NCBI GenBank assembly: GCA_036365455.1
Contig: JAWQUS010000002.1
Span: 4,154,001-4,218,000, forward strand
Direction of reading: 5' to 3'
From: Macrosoma leucophasiata
Taxonomy: Eukaryota > Arthropoda > Insecta > Lepidoptera > Hedylidae
Length of the DNA: 64,000 bases
Of this stretch, positions 42,400 to 53,247 are shown one piece after another (position 1 is the first letter of the stretch; every line of letters starts with the position of its first letter). Position numbers and translations under genes: made by a program. The notes under the pieces were generated by a model. The model ran no database searches and was not told where the DNA came from. It worked only from the letters and a program-made list of their open reading frames with translations.

Positions 42400-42461
42400 T
42401 AGCTAGTATGGGTGGTACACGGTGCGGAAATTGAGTATAATTCCAAAAATCGAAACCTTAA

Positions 42462-42608
42462 CCCACTTATTCATAAACGTACATTAGATACGTTTTAGCT
42501 ATAGAATGCTTTGTCTTTGTCCGTTGCATTGTCAAATGTGCAGGATAGAAAAAGACAAAGGAGAGATTAGCAACACTTCAGCTCAAATACGTTTATGAAT
42601 AAAGGGCT
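42462..42608. mobile_element. TTATTCATAAACG palindromic MITE
   Basis: CCCACTTATTCATAAACGTA and the inverse TACGTTTATGAATAAAGGGC. TTAA lies directly outside both ends (CCTTAACCC, GGGCTTAATG), which hints at a TTAA target. Confidence 0.8.
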
Positions 42609-42649
42609 TAATGTATAAATTTCTTTAGCCTAACTTATAATAAATACGC

Positions 42650-42737
42650 AAGTTAATCTGTTACTTTGTACGTATGTTACGCTTCCATGTTTTAAATGCT
42701 GAACCGATTTTGATAATTTTTAATTGAATACGTAAGT
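42650..42737 (+). repeat. Fragment of a widespread lepidopteran repeat
   Basis: TTACTTTGTACGTATGTTAC and AATGCTGAACCGATTTTGAT resemble the 5' part of the Helitron-like elements. Confidence 0.4.
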
Positions 42738-42977
42738 AATTTTTTTAATGTATCGAAGGTGGCAAACAAGCTTGCGGTTCATATAGACGTTTAAGTGGAA
42801 TTATGGGTAGTTTCCACTATCTAGCCCCGAAATAACTACCACGGAGTTATAGCAACTAAAGTCTCAGTTTTCTCAATGTTGGCCTCTGGTCTTTGTGTGG
42901 GTGTCTTTAGGCTGCAGTCATCACTTAACATCAATGTGAACTGCATGCTTGTTTGACACCTTTATTTTATAAAAAAA
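42738..42977. mobile_element. Two facing family A fragments
   Basis: A minus-strand scrap, TTAATGTATCGAAGGTGGCA, at 42738-42800. A plus-strand old-subfamily short form follows at 42819-42977 (TAGCCCCGAAATAACTACCA to CTTTATTTTATAAAAAAA). Confidence 0.7.
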
Positions 42978-44444
42978 TGCACCCCCGAAAATAATCAAAC
43001 TCAACATAGCATAGAGCTTTCAATGCATTCTTGTAGAGGAACTGTTTTTCTTCTGCTTCACTCATACTTTGATTATGAACAGCAAAGGGGTTTCGTAAAC
43101 AAATAGGTATAGATTGGTACCTGAGTAGCAATTCAGTTACTTGAAAATAAATCAGCAGCTAGACCCTATAGGGTCTAAGACAATAAGAAATCTATTGTTA
43201 TGTTTTTTAAGGCCTGAAAGATTCGACGTATTCTGTAAAAATATCTTTGATAGCCATTATAATCGCTATAATACAAATATAATTTCATTAAAATGGTCCC
43301 ATTAATAGTACATCGCTACCTGCCTTAAGTGGCTCCCACTTGGAAGGGACCTCATCCGTGAAACCGACTAAAGTTTAACTTATTAAATATGAAATAGATA
43401 TATTATTATACGTACTTATATCAGGACGTACCGTAATAATTGCCTCGCAGAAGACAACAATAACCGGTTTTTCAGTCTGCTCTGTAAAGTTTAATTTGAA
43501 AGGTAGACTATTGTAATATGGTTATAGTATTTAATTCCAATAATAATTTTCTATATTAGAAGTCACAAATATCCGTATATTTATTTTATGTTATTTAGGG
43601 TCATCTGTTAAACTAGAACACTTTGAGACATTGGAATCTTTTGTTTTCAACCCCAAGACCTTATATAGTGTTATCTACGGTCCCTTTGAATACATCTAAG
43701 AACTATTAAAACGATATCCAAACTCAAAAATTCATTTAATCACTTGGAAATAATAGAATTTGCTTGTGAAAGGTCAAATTACAAATATAAAATTAAATCG
43801 AATAACAACCGATACGTTGATTAATATGTCAAAGTAAACAAAATAAAATAAATAATAGTCCAAAAATACTTAATGATAAAAATAGGTATCAACAGAATGT
43901 TCCATACCTTCTTTTACAAACGGCAAGATAAGACTAAACAAAAAAATATGGGACATTCTTTGTCATTCACTGGCAGAGTTCCAAAGCCCACATTACTGAG
44001 AAAAAACCTGCCAAAACAAAACTCAGTAGGGTCTTTTCAAAATATGTTCACTTACAACTATTTTCACAATATGATACTTATAACTATGTTTTATTATATC
44101 TAGTACAATGCACATTTATTTCACAAAATTATTGTTTAAAGTCTTGTGAAGCTAGAACAGCATTTGTCCAGGCATCTCGACAATGAATGCATCCCTAATC
44201 TAAACCTTATACCTCTCCATGTAGAGTATGCCGTTTCGAGTATCTTTATACGCTTACCCATCTTCTTCTTCTTCGTATCAACGACTTCAAAGCAAAATGT
44301 AATAAGTGAAATAATCTTGGCCCAAAACATAGTAATGGCTACGCTTACGCTACAAAAAGGATTTCCATGGTCTCATCATCTCCTTAAATTAGATATTCAA
44401 TATTTGCAGGAAACTAAATATTATTACTACTAATACTAATTTTC

Positions 44445-44729
44445 ACTGGTGGTAGAGCTCCAGTGACGGAGCTCGTGGGCGTAGGCGCCACTGCATTACC
44501 TAATTTACTTGCCGCTAAATGGTATTGTTCAGCACTATCGTGTTCCGGTCAGGTTGTAATGTACGGCCCAGTAATTTCCGGCACAGAGGCATAACACCTT
44601 AGGCCTCAGGAGTGGTAACGCATCTGCATTTTGACCTTGGTCTTTGTGTGGGTGTCGATAGGCTGCAGTCATCACTTTACATCAATGTGAACTGCATGCT
44701 TGTTTACCACTTCCATTACATAAAAAAAC
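44445..44729 (+). mobile_element. Family A, full length
   Basis: Starts ACTGGTGGTAGAGCTCCAGT and ends ACTTCCATTACATAAAAAAA. Followed 20 bp later by a LINE-X tail insertion. Confidence 0.92.
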
Positions 44730-44748
44730 AAACGAAGTCACAGGGAAA

Positions 44749-44889
44749 CATCTAATACATGTATGTATCTTCACGCCAGGTCCCTAACGGGGTAGGCAGA
44801 GAGTGTAGAGCGCCAGATATCCCGGTTCTGACAAACCTCTCGTGCCTCGTCTACCGTCATCATTCTCTTCATACATGCATCTAATACAT
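44749..44889 (-). mobile_element. LINE-X 3'-end insertion, 12 bp duplication
   Basis: CATCTAATACAT at 44749-44760 and 44878-44889. The 117 bp insert is only the 3' end of LINE-X (GTATCTTCACGCCAGGTCCC to TCTTCATACATG). Confidence 0.9.
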
Positions 44890-45127
44890 ATATTATTTAT
44901 TCTAAAATTCTAAAGGAAAAATGAACCAAATTTAACCAATCGTACCCTACAGAACAATTCAATGCTTGTAAAACTGGCGCATCTGTGGTAAACGGGAAAT
45001 TAGTAGCTAATAGGTTTATGATGCCCCCGCGTGTGCGAATAATTGAAAGGGATGCTTTTGCACGTGTAACGCGCAGTCATCGCATTAGAAAGGTGAATGT
45101 GGATGCGATTTTTATATTAATTTAAGA

Positions 45128-45530
45128 TGTTTACTTATAATAATAATAATAATAATGGCAACCCATTATACGTCCCACTGCTGGGCACGAGTCTCTCCTT
45201 TTTTTTGGGGGGAGGCCTGGAGCTTACTCCACCACGCTGCTCTAATGCAGATTGGTGGAGGTGTTTGGGTTAGTGACCAACCCGCTGTCGGATGTTTTCA
45301 AACCGCCCATAAGGTCTCCGACAAGGTTTAACGACTTCTATCCATCGATAGCAACTGGGACCGACGGCTTAACGTGCTCTCCGAAGCACGGAAACGCGCA
45401 TTATATTGCCACTAGCGGTCACCCATCACACTACACGACCGCGCCCGTAGTGCTTAACCGAGTAGATCGTTAACGATCTACACCAGCCGCCGGGCCATGC
45501 GCGCTTCTTATGCTTCTATTGTTTACTTAT
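45128..45530 (-). mobile_element. Family D with 11 bp duplication and (TAA)n tail
   Basis: TGTTTACTTAT at 45128-45138 and 45520-45530. On the minus strand it starts GCGCGCATGGCCCGGCGGC and ends GGTTGCCATTATTATTATTA. About 380 bp. The best preserved D copy. Confidence 0.88.
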
Positions 45531-45762
45531 GCTTGCCGCTAAATGGTAATGTTTAGCACTATCGTGTTCCGGTCAGGTGGTAATAACAGTAGGTACAGCC
45601 CTGTAATTTCCGGCACAGAGGCATAACACCTTAGGCCTCAGGAGTGGTAACGCATCTGCATTTTGACCTTGGTCTTTGTGTAGGTGTCTATTGGCTGCAG
45701 TCATCACTTAACATCAATGTGACCTGCATGCTTGTTTGCCACTTTCATAACATAAAAAAAAT
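45531..45762 (+). mobile_element. Family A, 5'-truncated, abutting family D
   Basis: Starts CTTGCCGCTAAATGGTAATG directly after the D duplication and ends ACTTTCATAACATAAAAAAA. Confidence 0.85.
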
Positions 45763-46065
45763 GTTTCGTAGCTTGCTGCAAATTATACTTTTTATGAAAA
45801 ATTTAAAGTAAATGAGAAAGCATTTAGTTTTTTTGATACTAGTATATCAGATATTGATGAAATTGTATAAACGTACATGCTGTAGGCCATTATTATTTCT
45901 TAGTTTTCGATCCCTGCAAGGTATACTATTCCAAATTTAACCCTTGCGTTCTGCCCAGATTCAAATAATCAATCAGAACTGAATGTGTAGTAGCAAAGTT
46001 AATCAAAAATTCTAAATTGTGGAAAAACTACAATACTAATATTGAAAATCAATGTCACCTTAGTG

Positions 46066-46636
46066 CTTAGTCTATACTAATCTATACTACTCGTAATATT
46101 ATAGAGGTTATGTTTGTGACTTTGATTGTCTGTTTGTTTGTTTGAAGTTGGTAATCTTCGGAAATACTGAACTTATCATGAAAATTATTTCACAATCAGA
46201 CAGCTACACTATTCAGGAGTGCTTATAGGCTATTTTATAATGATAGTAGTAATACGTAAACGTAACTTCACGCCTGTAATCCCCGAAGGGGTAGACAGAG
46301 GTAAATGCATGCATTCAAGCATACATGCAAACACCCACGATTCGCCGGTTACGTTTTAGGCCCATGTAACAGGTGGCGAACCTGTTGATATCTCCGGGCA
46401 CATTACCAAACTTCGAGGTACTGGTAAATTTCCAGAAAATGGAAAAATCCCAATAGAACCAGAGATAAAGGACTTTACACCATTATCTCTGATAATCCCC
46501 TACCCGGGAATCGAACTCAGGACCTCAGCGTAGTAGTAGTGGCCTGCTACCACTAAGCTTCCGAGGCAGTTAGTTAGTAGTAGTAATGTAGGTAACATTT
46601 CACCTGAGCGAAGCCGGGGCGGGCCGCTAGTGTATA
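46066..46636 (+). mobile_element. Helitron-like element split by family B
   Basis: Left end TCTATACTAATCTATACTAC, with TAATATTATAGAGGTTATG. The right end GCGAAGCCGGGGCGGGCCGC, then TAGT. Compare the 6.83 kb element. Class inferred. Confidence 0.55.
46244..46587 (-). mobile_element. Family B tRNA-derived SINE, full length, 10 bp duplication
   Basis: TAGTAGTAAT at 46244-46253 and 46578-46587. The head, on the minus strand, has the inverse of GGGAATCGAACTCAGGACC and CTTCCGAGGCAG. The 3' end is CGTAACTTCACGCCTGTAAT. Confidence 0.88.
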
Positions 46637-47172
46637 ATAAAATGAACACAAGCGTATCGTTCAAAGGTTTGCGTAGTTTTGCTTAAAAAAAAGGACAATA
46701 TGAATATCAAGTTTTCATTCAACGTTAAACTCCCAAAACAGTCTCATCCCTTTTGTAATACACAAATCACATCTCACATCTAAATCCACGTGACTAAAGT
46801 AACCAAATTTTGACTTTTATTAAAATCTTTATTGGCGGTCCCATAGATCGACAGCTGTGCCGATTTTGCTATTGCCAGCGTTAGCTCCGCTTACATTATT
46901 GAATCCGGGAACGATCATGTCACGCCTACATTTATATAAAGCTAGTTCAATGAGAATTCAGGTAATATTCTATTGAATGAAAGTTATCACACTCTAATAA
47001 TGTATTGTATTTTTAGCAATTACACATGCCAGTGAAATAAACACTAAAAATAATAGAAGTAATGGAAAGCAAAAGAAAATCCCGAAGCATGAGCAAGAAT
47101 AAAATGTGAAAGAGAAATCGATAATCGGGTGTAGAACTGGGCTAAAGCACAATTTTTTCTCTGATGAACATA

Positions 47173-48452
47173 ATAGGTTGGGGAAAAAGTCTGTTCGCAT
47201 TATAGTATGTATGAACTTGTAATAAAATCGCTTTGGCTATGGTATTTGTATCTGGCTGGTTTTGGTATAATTGAAAGTTAAAATTTTAAAGAACATAATT
47301 CCAAATTCAAATTAGGCAAATGTGTGATTTTCATTTGTTTTTCGTACTGTCAAGATGAGTGAATCTAATGAAAAAATTCGATACATTTTAAAATTTTACT
47401 ACAAAAAAGGTAAAAATGCAACGCAAGCAGCAAAAAAAATTTGCGATGACCTAGTGCAGTGTCTGTGAGAGTAGCACAAATTTGGTTTAAGCGTTTTCAA
47501 TCCGGAAATTTTGATGTCAAAAATGCACCTCGCTCTGGTCGCCCTATTACGGATAAAATGGATGCCATTTTTGAAAAAGTGGAGCAAGATCGACATATCG
47601 GTAGTTACGACGTAGCTGAAAAACTGAGAATTGATCACAAAACAGTTTCGGCGCATTTGAAAAAAGCTGGGTACAAAAAAAAGCTCGATATTCGGGTACC
47701 TCACGAGCTCACTGAAAGAAACCTAATAAACCGTGTACTCATTTGTGATTCTTTATTACGACGTAATGAAACCGAATCATTTTTGAAGAAGCTGATAACT
47801 GGTGATGAAAAGTGGATCACGTACGACATGAACGTGCGAAAAAGGTCGTGGTCAAAGGCCGGTCAGGCTTCACAGACTGTGGCGAAACCCGGGTTAACTC
47901 GCAATAAGATGATGTTGTGTGTGTGGTGGGATTGGAAGGGCATTTATTCATTATGTGCTATTACCACCAGGCAGGACTATCGATTCTGAACTCTACTGCG
48001 AACAACTGATGAGATTAAAGCAAGAAGTTGAGAGAAAGCGGCCGGAATTGATCAACAGAAGGGTTGTGGTGTTTCATCATGATAACGCTAGACCTCACAC
48101 ATCTATAGGCACTCAGCAAAAATTAAGAGAGTTTGGCTGGGAGGTGTTAATGCATCCACCGTATAGTCCTGACCTTGCACCTTCAGATTTTCACCTGTTT
48201 CGGTCTCTTCAGAATTCTTTATGCAATGTCAGGTTAACATCACGAGAGGACTGCCAAATCCACTTGTCGCGGTATTTTGATGTGAAGCCCCAAAATTTTT
48301 ATAGCAATGGGATCATGTCCCTACCTACAAGATGGCAAAAGGTTATCGAACAAAATGGTACATACATACTTTAGTTAAATTTAAATAAACTATATTAAAA
48401 AATGTTTTGAATTATCTTAAAAAATGCGAAGAAACTTTTTCCCCAGCATTCC
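47173..48452 (+). mobile_element. Mariner (cecropia-like), near full length
   Basis: The left end, TA then ATAGGTTGGGGAAAAAGTC, is mirrored by a diverged right end ACTTTTTCCCCAGC. About 1.28 kb with a broken transposase. The left end is shared with the deleted copy at 33.3 kb. Confidence 0.88.
47355..48374 (+). pseudogene. Mariner transposase with two frameshifts
   Basis: Starts MSESNEKIRYILKFYYKKGK at 47355. A 7 bp deletion at about 47447, seen by comparison with the 33.5 kb copy, shifts the frame. The frame of 47459-47989 carries the HTH region (VSVRVAQIWFKRFQSGN) and the first catalytic Asp in ITGDEKWITYD. A second shift near 47940 leads to the frame of 47919-48374, with HHDNARPHTS and YSPDLAPSDFHLF. 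These hold the second and third catalytic Asp, 34 residues apart, so D,D34D. Family knowledge: Tc1/mariner cut-and-paste transposase with TA targets. This copy is inactive. Confidence 0.93.
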
Positions 48453-48861
48453 TAAGATTTTTATATTCAAATAAGATTAATTATTAAATTAAAAAAAAAA
48501 CGTTCGTTAGAAAACCTTTTAGGCCTATTTAAACTTGATCGACGTGTCCGGCCGAATAAGTACGAGCTACTTATTGTACGTAGGTAATTTATCATAGCGA
48601 TTTCGAATTGTACCTATTGTCATTATGACGAATGACTAAGATAACAAAAGTGCTTCTAATGATGGTTATACGCGATAACTATGCTCATTATCTAAATAAT
48701 AAATCACTAACAGGCTAGCCATAACCAAAAACCATTTAGTATTTGAAAAAAAAAATCGACGATATCCAAAGTGCCGTTAATTGAACTGACTCAGTCAAAA
48801 CAACTTACAGTACCCATCAAGAAAAATTGCACATCGAAGATAGACAAGAGACAAGAGACTT

Positions 48862-49016
48862 GTTTCGACTTCGTAGAGCGTTATCTCTGTTGCACACAGC
48901 TTACGTTAGTAGTAAGTACTGATAGTACTAGGTCAAAATTCGATGAAAGTGGTCGGCAAACGTCACATAGGTAGTAGGTAGTGTGCGAAGGAAATAACGC
49001 TCTGCAGAGTCGAAAT
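48862..49016. mobile_element. ~155 bp palindromic MITE
   Basis: TTTCGACTTCGTAGAGCGTT at the left is mirrored by AACGCTCTGCAGAGTCGAAA at the right. TTGCACAC and GTGTGCGAA continue the arms. Confidence 0.75.
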
Positions 49017-49068
49017 TATACAAAATTTATTTCCAAGTCAATGTGCAATAAGTGTAGACTGTAAGTAT

Positions 49069-49350
49069 GTGGTAGAGCTCCAGTGACGGAGCTTGTGAGC
49101 GTAGGCACCACCGCATTACCTAATATACTTGCCGCTTAATGGAAGTGTTCAGCACTATCGTTTTTTGCGGTCAGGTGTTAATCTACGGCCCTGTAATTTC
49201 CGGCACAGAAGCATAACACCTTAGGCCTCAGGAGTGGTAACGCATCTGCATTTTGACCTTGGTCTTAGTGTGGGTGTCTATACGCTGCAATCATCACTTA
49301 ACATCAATGTGAACTACATGCTTGTTTGCCACTTCCATTACATAAAAAAA
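49069..49350 (+). mobile_element. Family A, nearly full length
   Basis: Starts GTGGTAGAGCTCCAGTGACG and ends CTTCCATTACATAAAAAAA. Confidence 0.88.
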
Positions 49351-50147
49351 CCTTAAGAATATTGGCCGGAAAAAATATTGCGTATCCATACAAATCTAAT
49401 GAAGAAAAAAGCTGAAAATAAATTACTCGATGCCTACCGCAAAAAAGATGAAGATACGGTATTGTGCCCAGACAAATATTAATAGAGATATCAAGATAAG
49501 TGCTCGCAACCGACTAAAGCTTTTGTAGTTCGAGAAACCGTTGGGTCAGTTACCTACTGATTCAATAATAGATGTTGCACTTGAAAAATTAAATATCTTG
49601 ATAAATTCGTGTATTGTGTGCTTTATTGAATATGATAACACAAGTAATATCAAAGCCTCTAACATTCCAAATAAGATGTATAAATAGAATGTTGATAACA
49701 TTTACGGGGCTTCAAATACATAAAATGTAAATTGAATGTAATTTGATATTTTATTATTATGGCAAGCTGTTTCAGTATAATCAGATGTTGTTTTATCAGA
49801 CGAAAGGTTACATTGAATGATATTCAAGACTGTCTTTATAAATCGAATAAATATTTTGGTGTATCTTGGTTTATAAATAATGAAAAAGTAAAGGAAAACA
49901 AAATCACTTGAGTGTATTTAGATTTGGGATATTAAAAACAAAAATGCATTCTTTCTCGAAATTCCTATTTTTTCAGTAGTGTTATTTTTTGCAAACAGCG
50001 AAGTAAAAGTATGGTATTTAGATGTACGTAGAAAACGTATAAGAAACATTTTTTTTTAATATATTCTCTCTTCACGGTTACCTTTTATTTTTTCATCGAT
50101 GTAACTAGTAAAATTAAATTTTTCAGCATTCATCACGGACATACTTT

Positions 50148-50294
50148 AAGGTTTGGTTACACCAAAATAATGTTAAAGTTGTAAAATTTTTCATCCTTCT
50201 CTAACTTCAGCAAATTTGCTAAAGTTAAAGAAGAATATAAAATTTTACATTAACAATAACTTTGACAAATATTTTGGTGTAGGTAAACGAACCT
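50148..50294. mobile_element. ~147 bp palindromic MITE
   Basis: AAGGTTTGGTTACACCAAAA at the left is mirrored by TTTTGGTGTAGGTAAACGAA at the right. Inside, CTAACTTCAGCAAATTTGCT and AAAGTTAAAGAAG close the fold. Confidence 0.75.
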
Positions 50295-50504
50295 GAGATT
50301 TTTTAAACAAATCTTCTCATAAACAATCGTAGCGTTCATAAATGATGAAAATTCATAGACGCCGTCTTATTCCTATGTTTGTCTTAAAAAAAAAAACTCT
50401 TCTTTATGATATACGTATTTCTTCGGTACACATACGCACGTGTGTGACTGAACTCCTCCTAATCGGCTGGACTGATTTTGAATGAGTTTAAGTGGATCAT
50501 ATTT

Positions 50505-50890
50505 ATAACTAGCTGACCTGGCAAACTTCGCATTGCATCACAATGAAATAATGTGTAAAAGGTAGGTAGTTAGGACAGATACGGACTATTTGTATAGGAA
50601 AATGAAATTAAATGTTGAGATTCCCGTGGGAATGAGTGATTTTCCCGCAGTAAAAGGAAGCCTAAATGTTGGCCAGGCTTAGTATCTATACACCACAAAA
50701 AGTTTCATTCGAATCCGTTCAGTATCTTCGGAGATTAGCCTGGACAAAGGGACAAACAGACAGACAAAAAATTTAAAATTCATTGAAAAGTGTTCTAATA
50801 CTATTTTAACATCGCCGCCTTTTGGTTTTTTGTAAAAATATACAATGTACAGACACGCGGATTTTACTGTTTTATTATATCTATAGATTC
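50505..50890 (+). repeat. Insect-type CTAGCTGACC repeat
   Basis: Starts AACTAGCTGACCTGGCAAAC. It contains AAGTTTCATTCGAATCCGTT and GACAAACAGACAGACAAAAA and ends TATATCTATAGATT. I know this motif order from many insect genomes as a non-autonomous repeat. The class is not assigned. Confidence 0.55.
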
Positions 50891-51102
50891 AGTACTACAC
50901 ATCACTAACAACTTTTTAATTTTAAAAAATTATATCTTTTTGTCATCTCCAGTGTGAGTGTGGATCCAGTAGGATAACTACATATTTACATCCCATTTTA
51001 TACGGTTTATTCCCGTTGTCCCCGTGCGCCGTGTCCCCGTCACGGGGACAGAGGGACGTCTGTAAATTCCTTTCACTAACAACAAATATCTTTTTTTCGC
51101 AG

Positions 51103-51268
51103 ACATAAAAGAAAAGTAACGAATCTACTGCCATCAAAGTCTTCAGCCCCTAACCAGGGAGGTTCACAACGCAGAGCACCGCCACCGGCACCACTTTACG
51201 AAGATCTCCAAGACTTGCCTCGTAGACCACCCCTACCTCATCGACCTGAGATGGAACCCCAATTAGAG
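51103..51268 (+). CDS. Exon encoding the juxtamembrane cytoplasmic region
   Basis: This 166 bp exon lies between acceptor TTTTTTTCGCAG and donor GAG|GTAATT. Its first base completes the Lys codon split from the previous exon, and it ends in phase 0. It encodes HKRKVTNLLPSKSSAPN, then QRRAPPPAPLYEDLQDLPRR and PPLPHRPEMEPQLE. The basic HKRK directly after the membrane fits the positive-inside rule. The Pro-rich segments PPPAP and RRPPLPHRP could bind SH3-type domains. YEDL is a YxxL-type motif that could serve in endocytic sorting or as a phosphotyrosine site. These roles are inferred from motif form only. Confidence 0.9.
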
Positions 51269-52611
51269 GTAATTACTCTTTTAAAATATAAATGGAAATA
51301 ATATGTCCTAAATAGCCGCACGAAATGTAAAAAAACTAACCGGTCCACTGTCAATTGGACAATGGTGCATTCGATATTGCTTTTAATATCCAGATTTTTT
51401 AATAGGTTTTCCTGTAGTTTATAGGTAGGTAAAGAATGTTTTTTGTTTTTCAAAAGTTTTTTTTTTATGTAATGGAAGTGGCAAACAAGTATGCAGTTCA
51501 CTTTGATGTTAAGTGATGACTGCAGCCTATAGACACCCACACAAAGACCAAGTTCAAGATGCAGATGCGTTACCACTCCCGAGGCCTAAGGTGTTATGGC
51601 TCTGTGCCGGAAATTACATGGCCGTACATTACCACCTGACCGGAACACGATAGTGCTGAACACTACCATTTAGCGGCAAAAATGTTAGGTAATGCGGTGA
51701 TGCCTATGCCCGCGAGCTCCGTCACTGGAGCTCTACCACCAGTGAACTAGTAATTTTATTTATAGTATGTCATGAAATGTTTTTATATGATTAATAGTAA
51801 ATTATAAAACAAATGTATCTGAGACATCACAAAATGACCCTTTATTCGATAGTAGGTCACGATATCATTTGAAAAATTTTTAAAGGTTTTTTTATTTATT
51901 CCCAAAAGTGGCCGCATGTTTAAAATTAATTAATTAAGTCATGTCTGAGTCACTCATTTATATTATGTGTACCATCTTTCAATTCAATCTGCCCATAGTT
52001 TTGAAGTAAATTAGCCGCGACAGATAGGCTCATTTTTGTCCCTTCGATAAACGAAACCCAAAAAACAGCTAGACATTCATTTTATATTCTTAAGCATATT
52101 CATATATTTTTAACACGAGTAAAATGGATTCATGTTATTTTGCTATTACTCATATTTTAGGGCTAAAAAGACAATGCTTTTATGAGAGAGCACACCTATA
52201 CAGCACTATCTGTAATGCTTTTAAAAATTCATCACATTGAAGGCAGCATAAGTAATAAAAACGCGACGTTCAGCCACATTTTCCATTCCACAGTAGTAAA
52301 AACTAGGCAGTAGTAAGATATGACCTATTTAATAATTTATGGTCGCAATGTGGATACCCAGGTAAGCGAATAACAGTCACGTAAATGTCTCCTTCATGCC
52401 AGCTGGCATCGCTGTATTAAAGGTCAATAATTCATTTTTATCTTTGATAGATGAGATGAGAAGTTAATTTGTGCAAAATGTTCATCATTCTTCAATATTT
52501 TGACTTTAAAAGACGTTTATACCCACTTTACAGACTCATAAGCTGCTAAAGATAAGATCTTTTAAAGTATTAAGACATGTTAATAGTAACAAATGCCTTG
52601 TTTCTTTCCAG
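51269..52611 (+). other. Intron 3 (1.34 kb)
   Basis: GTAATT to acceptor TTTCTTTCCAG. It holds one family A copy. The rest (51269-51456 and 51744-52611) shows no recognised feature. Confidence 0.9.
51457..51743 (-). mobile_element. Family A, full length, in intron 3
   Basis: T run, then TTATGTAATGGAAGTGGCAA, ending GGAGCTCTACCACCAGT. Antisense to the host gene. Confidence 0.92.
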
Positions 52612-53247
52612 ATGGTTGAGACGAAACGGCCTAACTGCCAAGGACGAGTTTTTGTCTGCGGAACTGGCGGTTCATGGAGAGGAGGCAACAGCTGTGGAGG
52701 AGACACATGCGGTGCACCTCTGTATGAAGAACTGCCTCATCGATCAGATGACTCTGTCCACAGTGACGACCACTTTGCGGAAGACGAACTAAGTCTCGTC
52801 GGTGAAGCGGTACCCTGTCGGACCTGTTCGAGACCACCTGCTCCCCAATCCTTGCCTCATCGTCCTAGACAGCAACGTCTAGATCGGAGACCGAAATCTC
52901 TAGAACGACGACGAGCCCAACATCGAGTTCCTCGACACGTGCATCCACCTGATCCTTCAGAGTTCCACGAAGGTGTTCTTCTGGATGCGTTGTTACGGTT
53001 ATACCCTCAAGTTGGGACGGTTGGAGCGAGGCCGCCTGGTCCGATGCCTGTAGGAGCTGGTGGTGCCTGGCCTGGAGGTGAACTTCCTGGAATTGCATGT
53101 TGGCGAGGTCCACGAGCATCTCCTAAGCCCCCAAGCGGAGATTCCTCGTTTGGTTCTGATTCTGGATACAGTAATAATACCTGTGGAACCTGCGGCACAA
53201 GAGCTTCATCAAGGCATCGCCTTTCAGCTGAAATACCAATGTCATGA
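52612..53247 (+). CDS. Terminal coding exon: cytoplasmic tail
   Basis: The acceptor CTTTCCAG is followed in phase 0 by 211 codons and TGA at 53245-53247. The first codon happens to be ATG, but the phase match shows it is internal. The tail opens MVETKRPNCQGRVFVCGTGG, a Gly/Cys-rich patch. A second APLYEEL follows 61 residues after the APLYEDL of the previous exon, then an acidic RSDDSVHSDDHFAEDELS and a long Pro/Arg/His-rich stretch. It ends GSDSGYSNNTCGTCG..SAEIPMS. There is no enzyme domain and no obvious PDZ ligand. It is most likely a signalling or adaptor-binding tail of a receptor or adhesion protein. The family is not recognised. Confidence 0.92.
   Translation: MVETKRPNCQGRVFVCGTGGSWRGGNSCGGDTCGAPLYEELPHRSDDSVHSDDHFAEDELSLVGEAVPCRTCSRPPAPQSLPHRPRQQRLDRRPKSLERRRAQHRVPRHVHPPDPSEFHEGVLLDALLRLYPQVGTVGARPPGPMPVGAGGAWPGGELPGIACWRGPRASPKPPSGDSSFGSDSGYSNNTCGTCGTRASSRHRLSAEIPMS

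Larger units (their letters stand above)
20496..51102 (+). other. Intron 2 (about 30.6 kb)
   Basis: Runs from GTAAGT to acceptor TTTTTTTCGCAG. It separates the transmembrane exon from the cytoplasmic exons. Stretches with nothing recognised are 22268-22606, 23015-23734, 24251-25062, 25326-26130, 26509-27020, 27720-28367, 32467-33302, 34230-34939, 36269-36589, 37498-37827, 39421-40118, 40546-41320, 42978-44444, 45763-46065, 46637-47172, 48455-48861, 49351-50147 and 50891-51102. Confidence 0.85.

Noticed and set aside
47181..47200. Mariner ends as evidence of an active transposon
   Set aside because: The transposase has two frameshifts and the right end is diverged, so it is at most a substrate.
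52612..52614. ATG at the start of the terminal exon as a translation start
   Set aside because: It follows an acceptor CTTTCCAG and is in phase with the upstream exons, so it is an internal Met codon.
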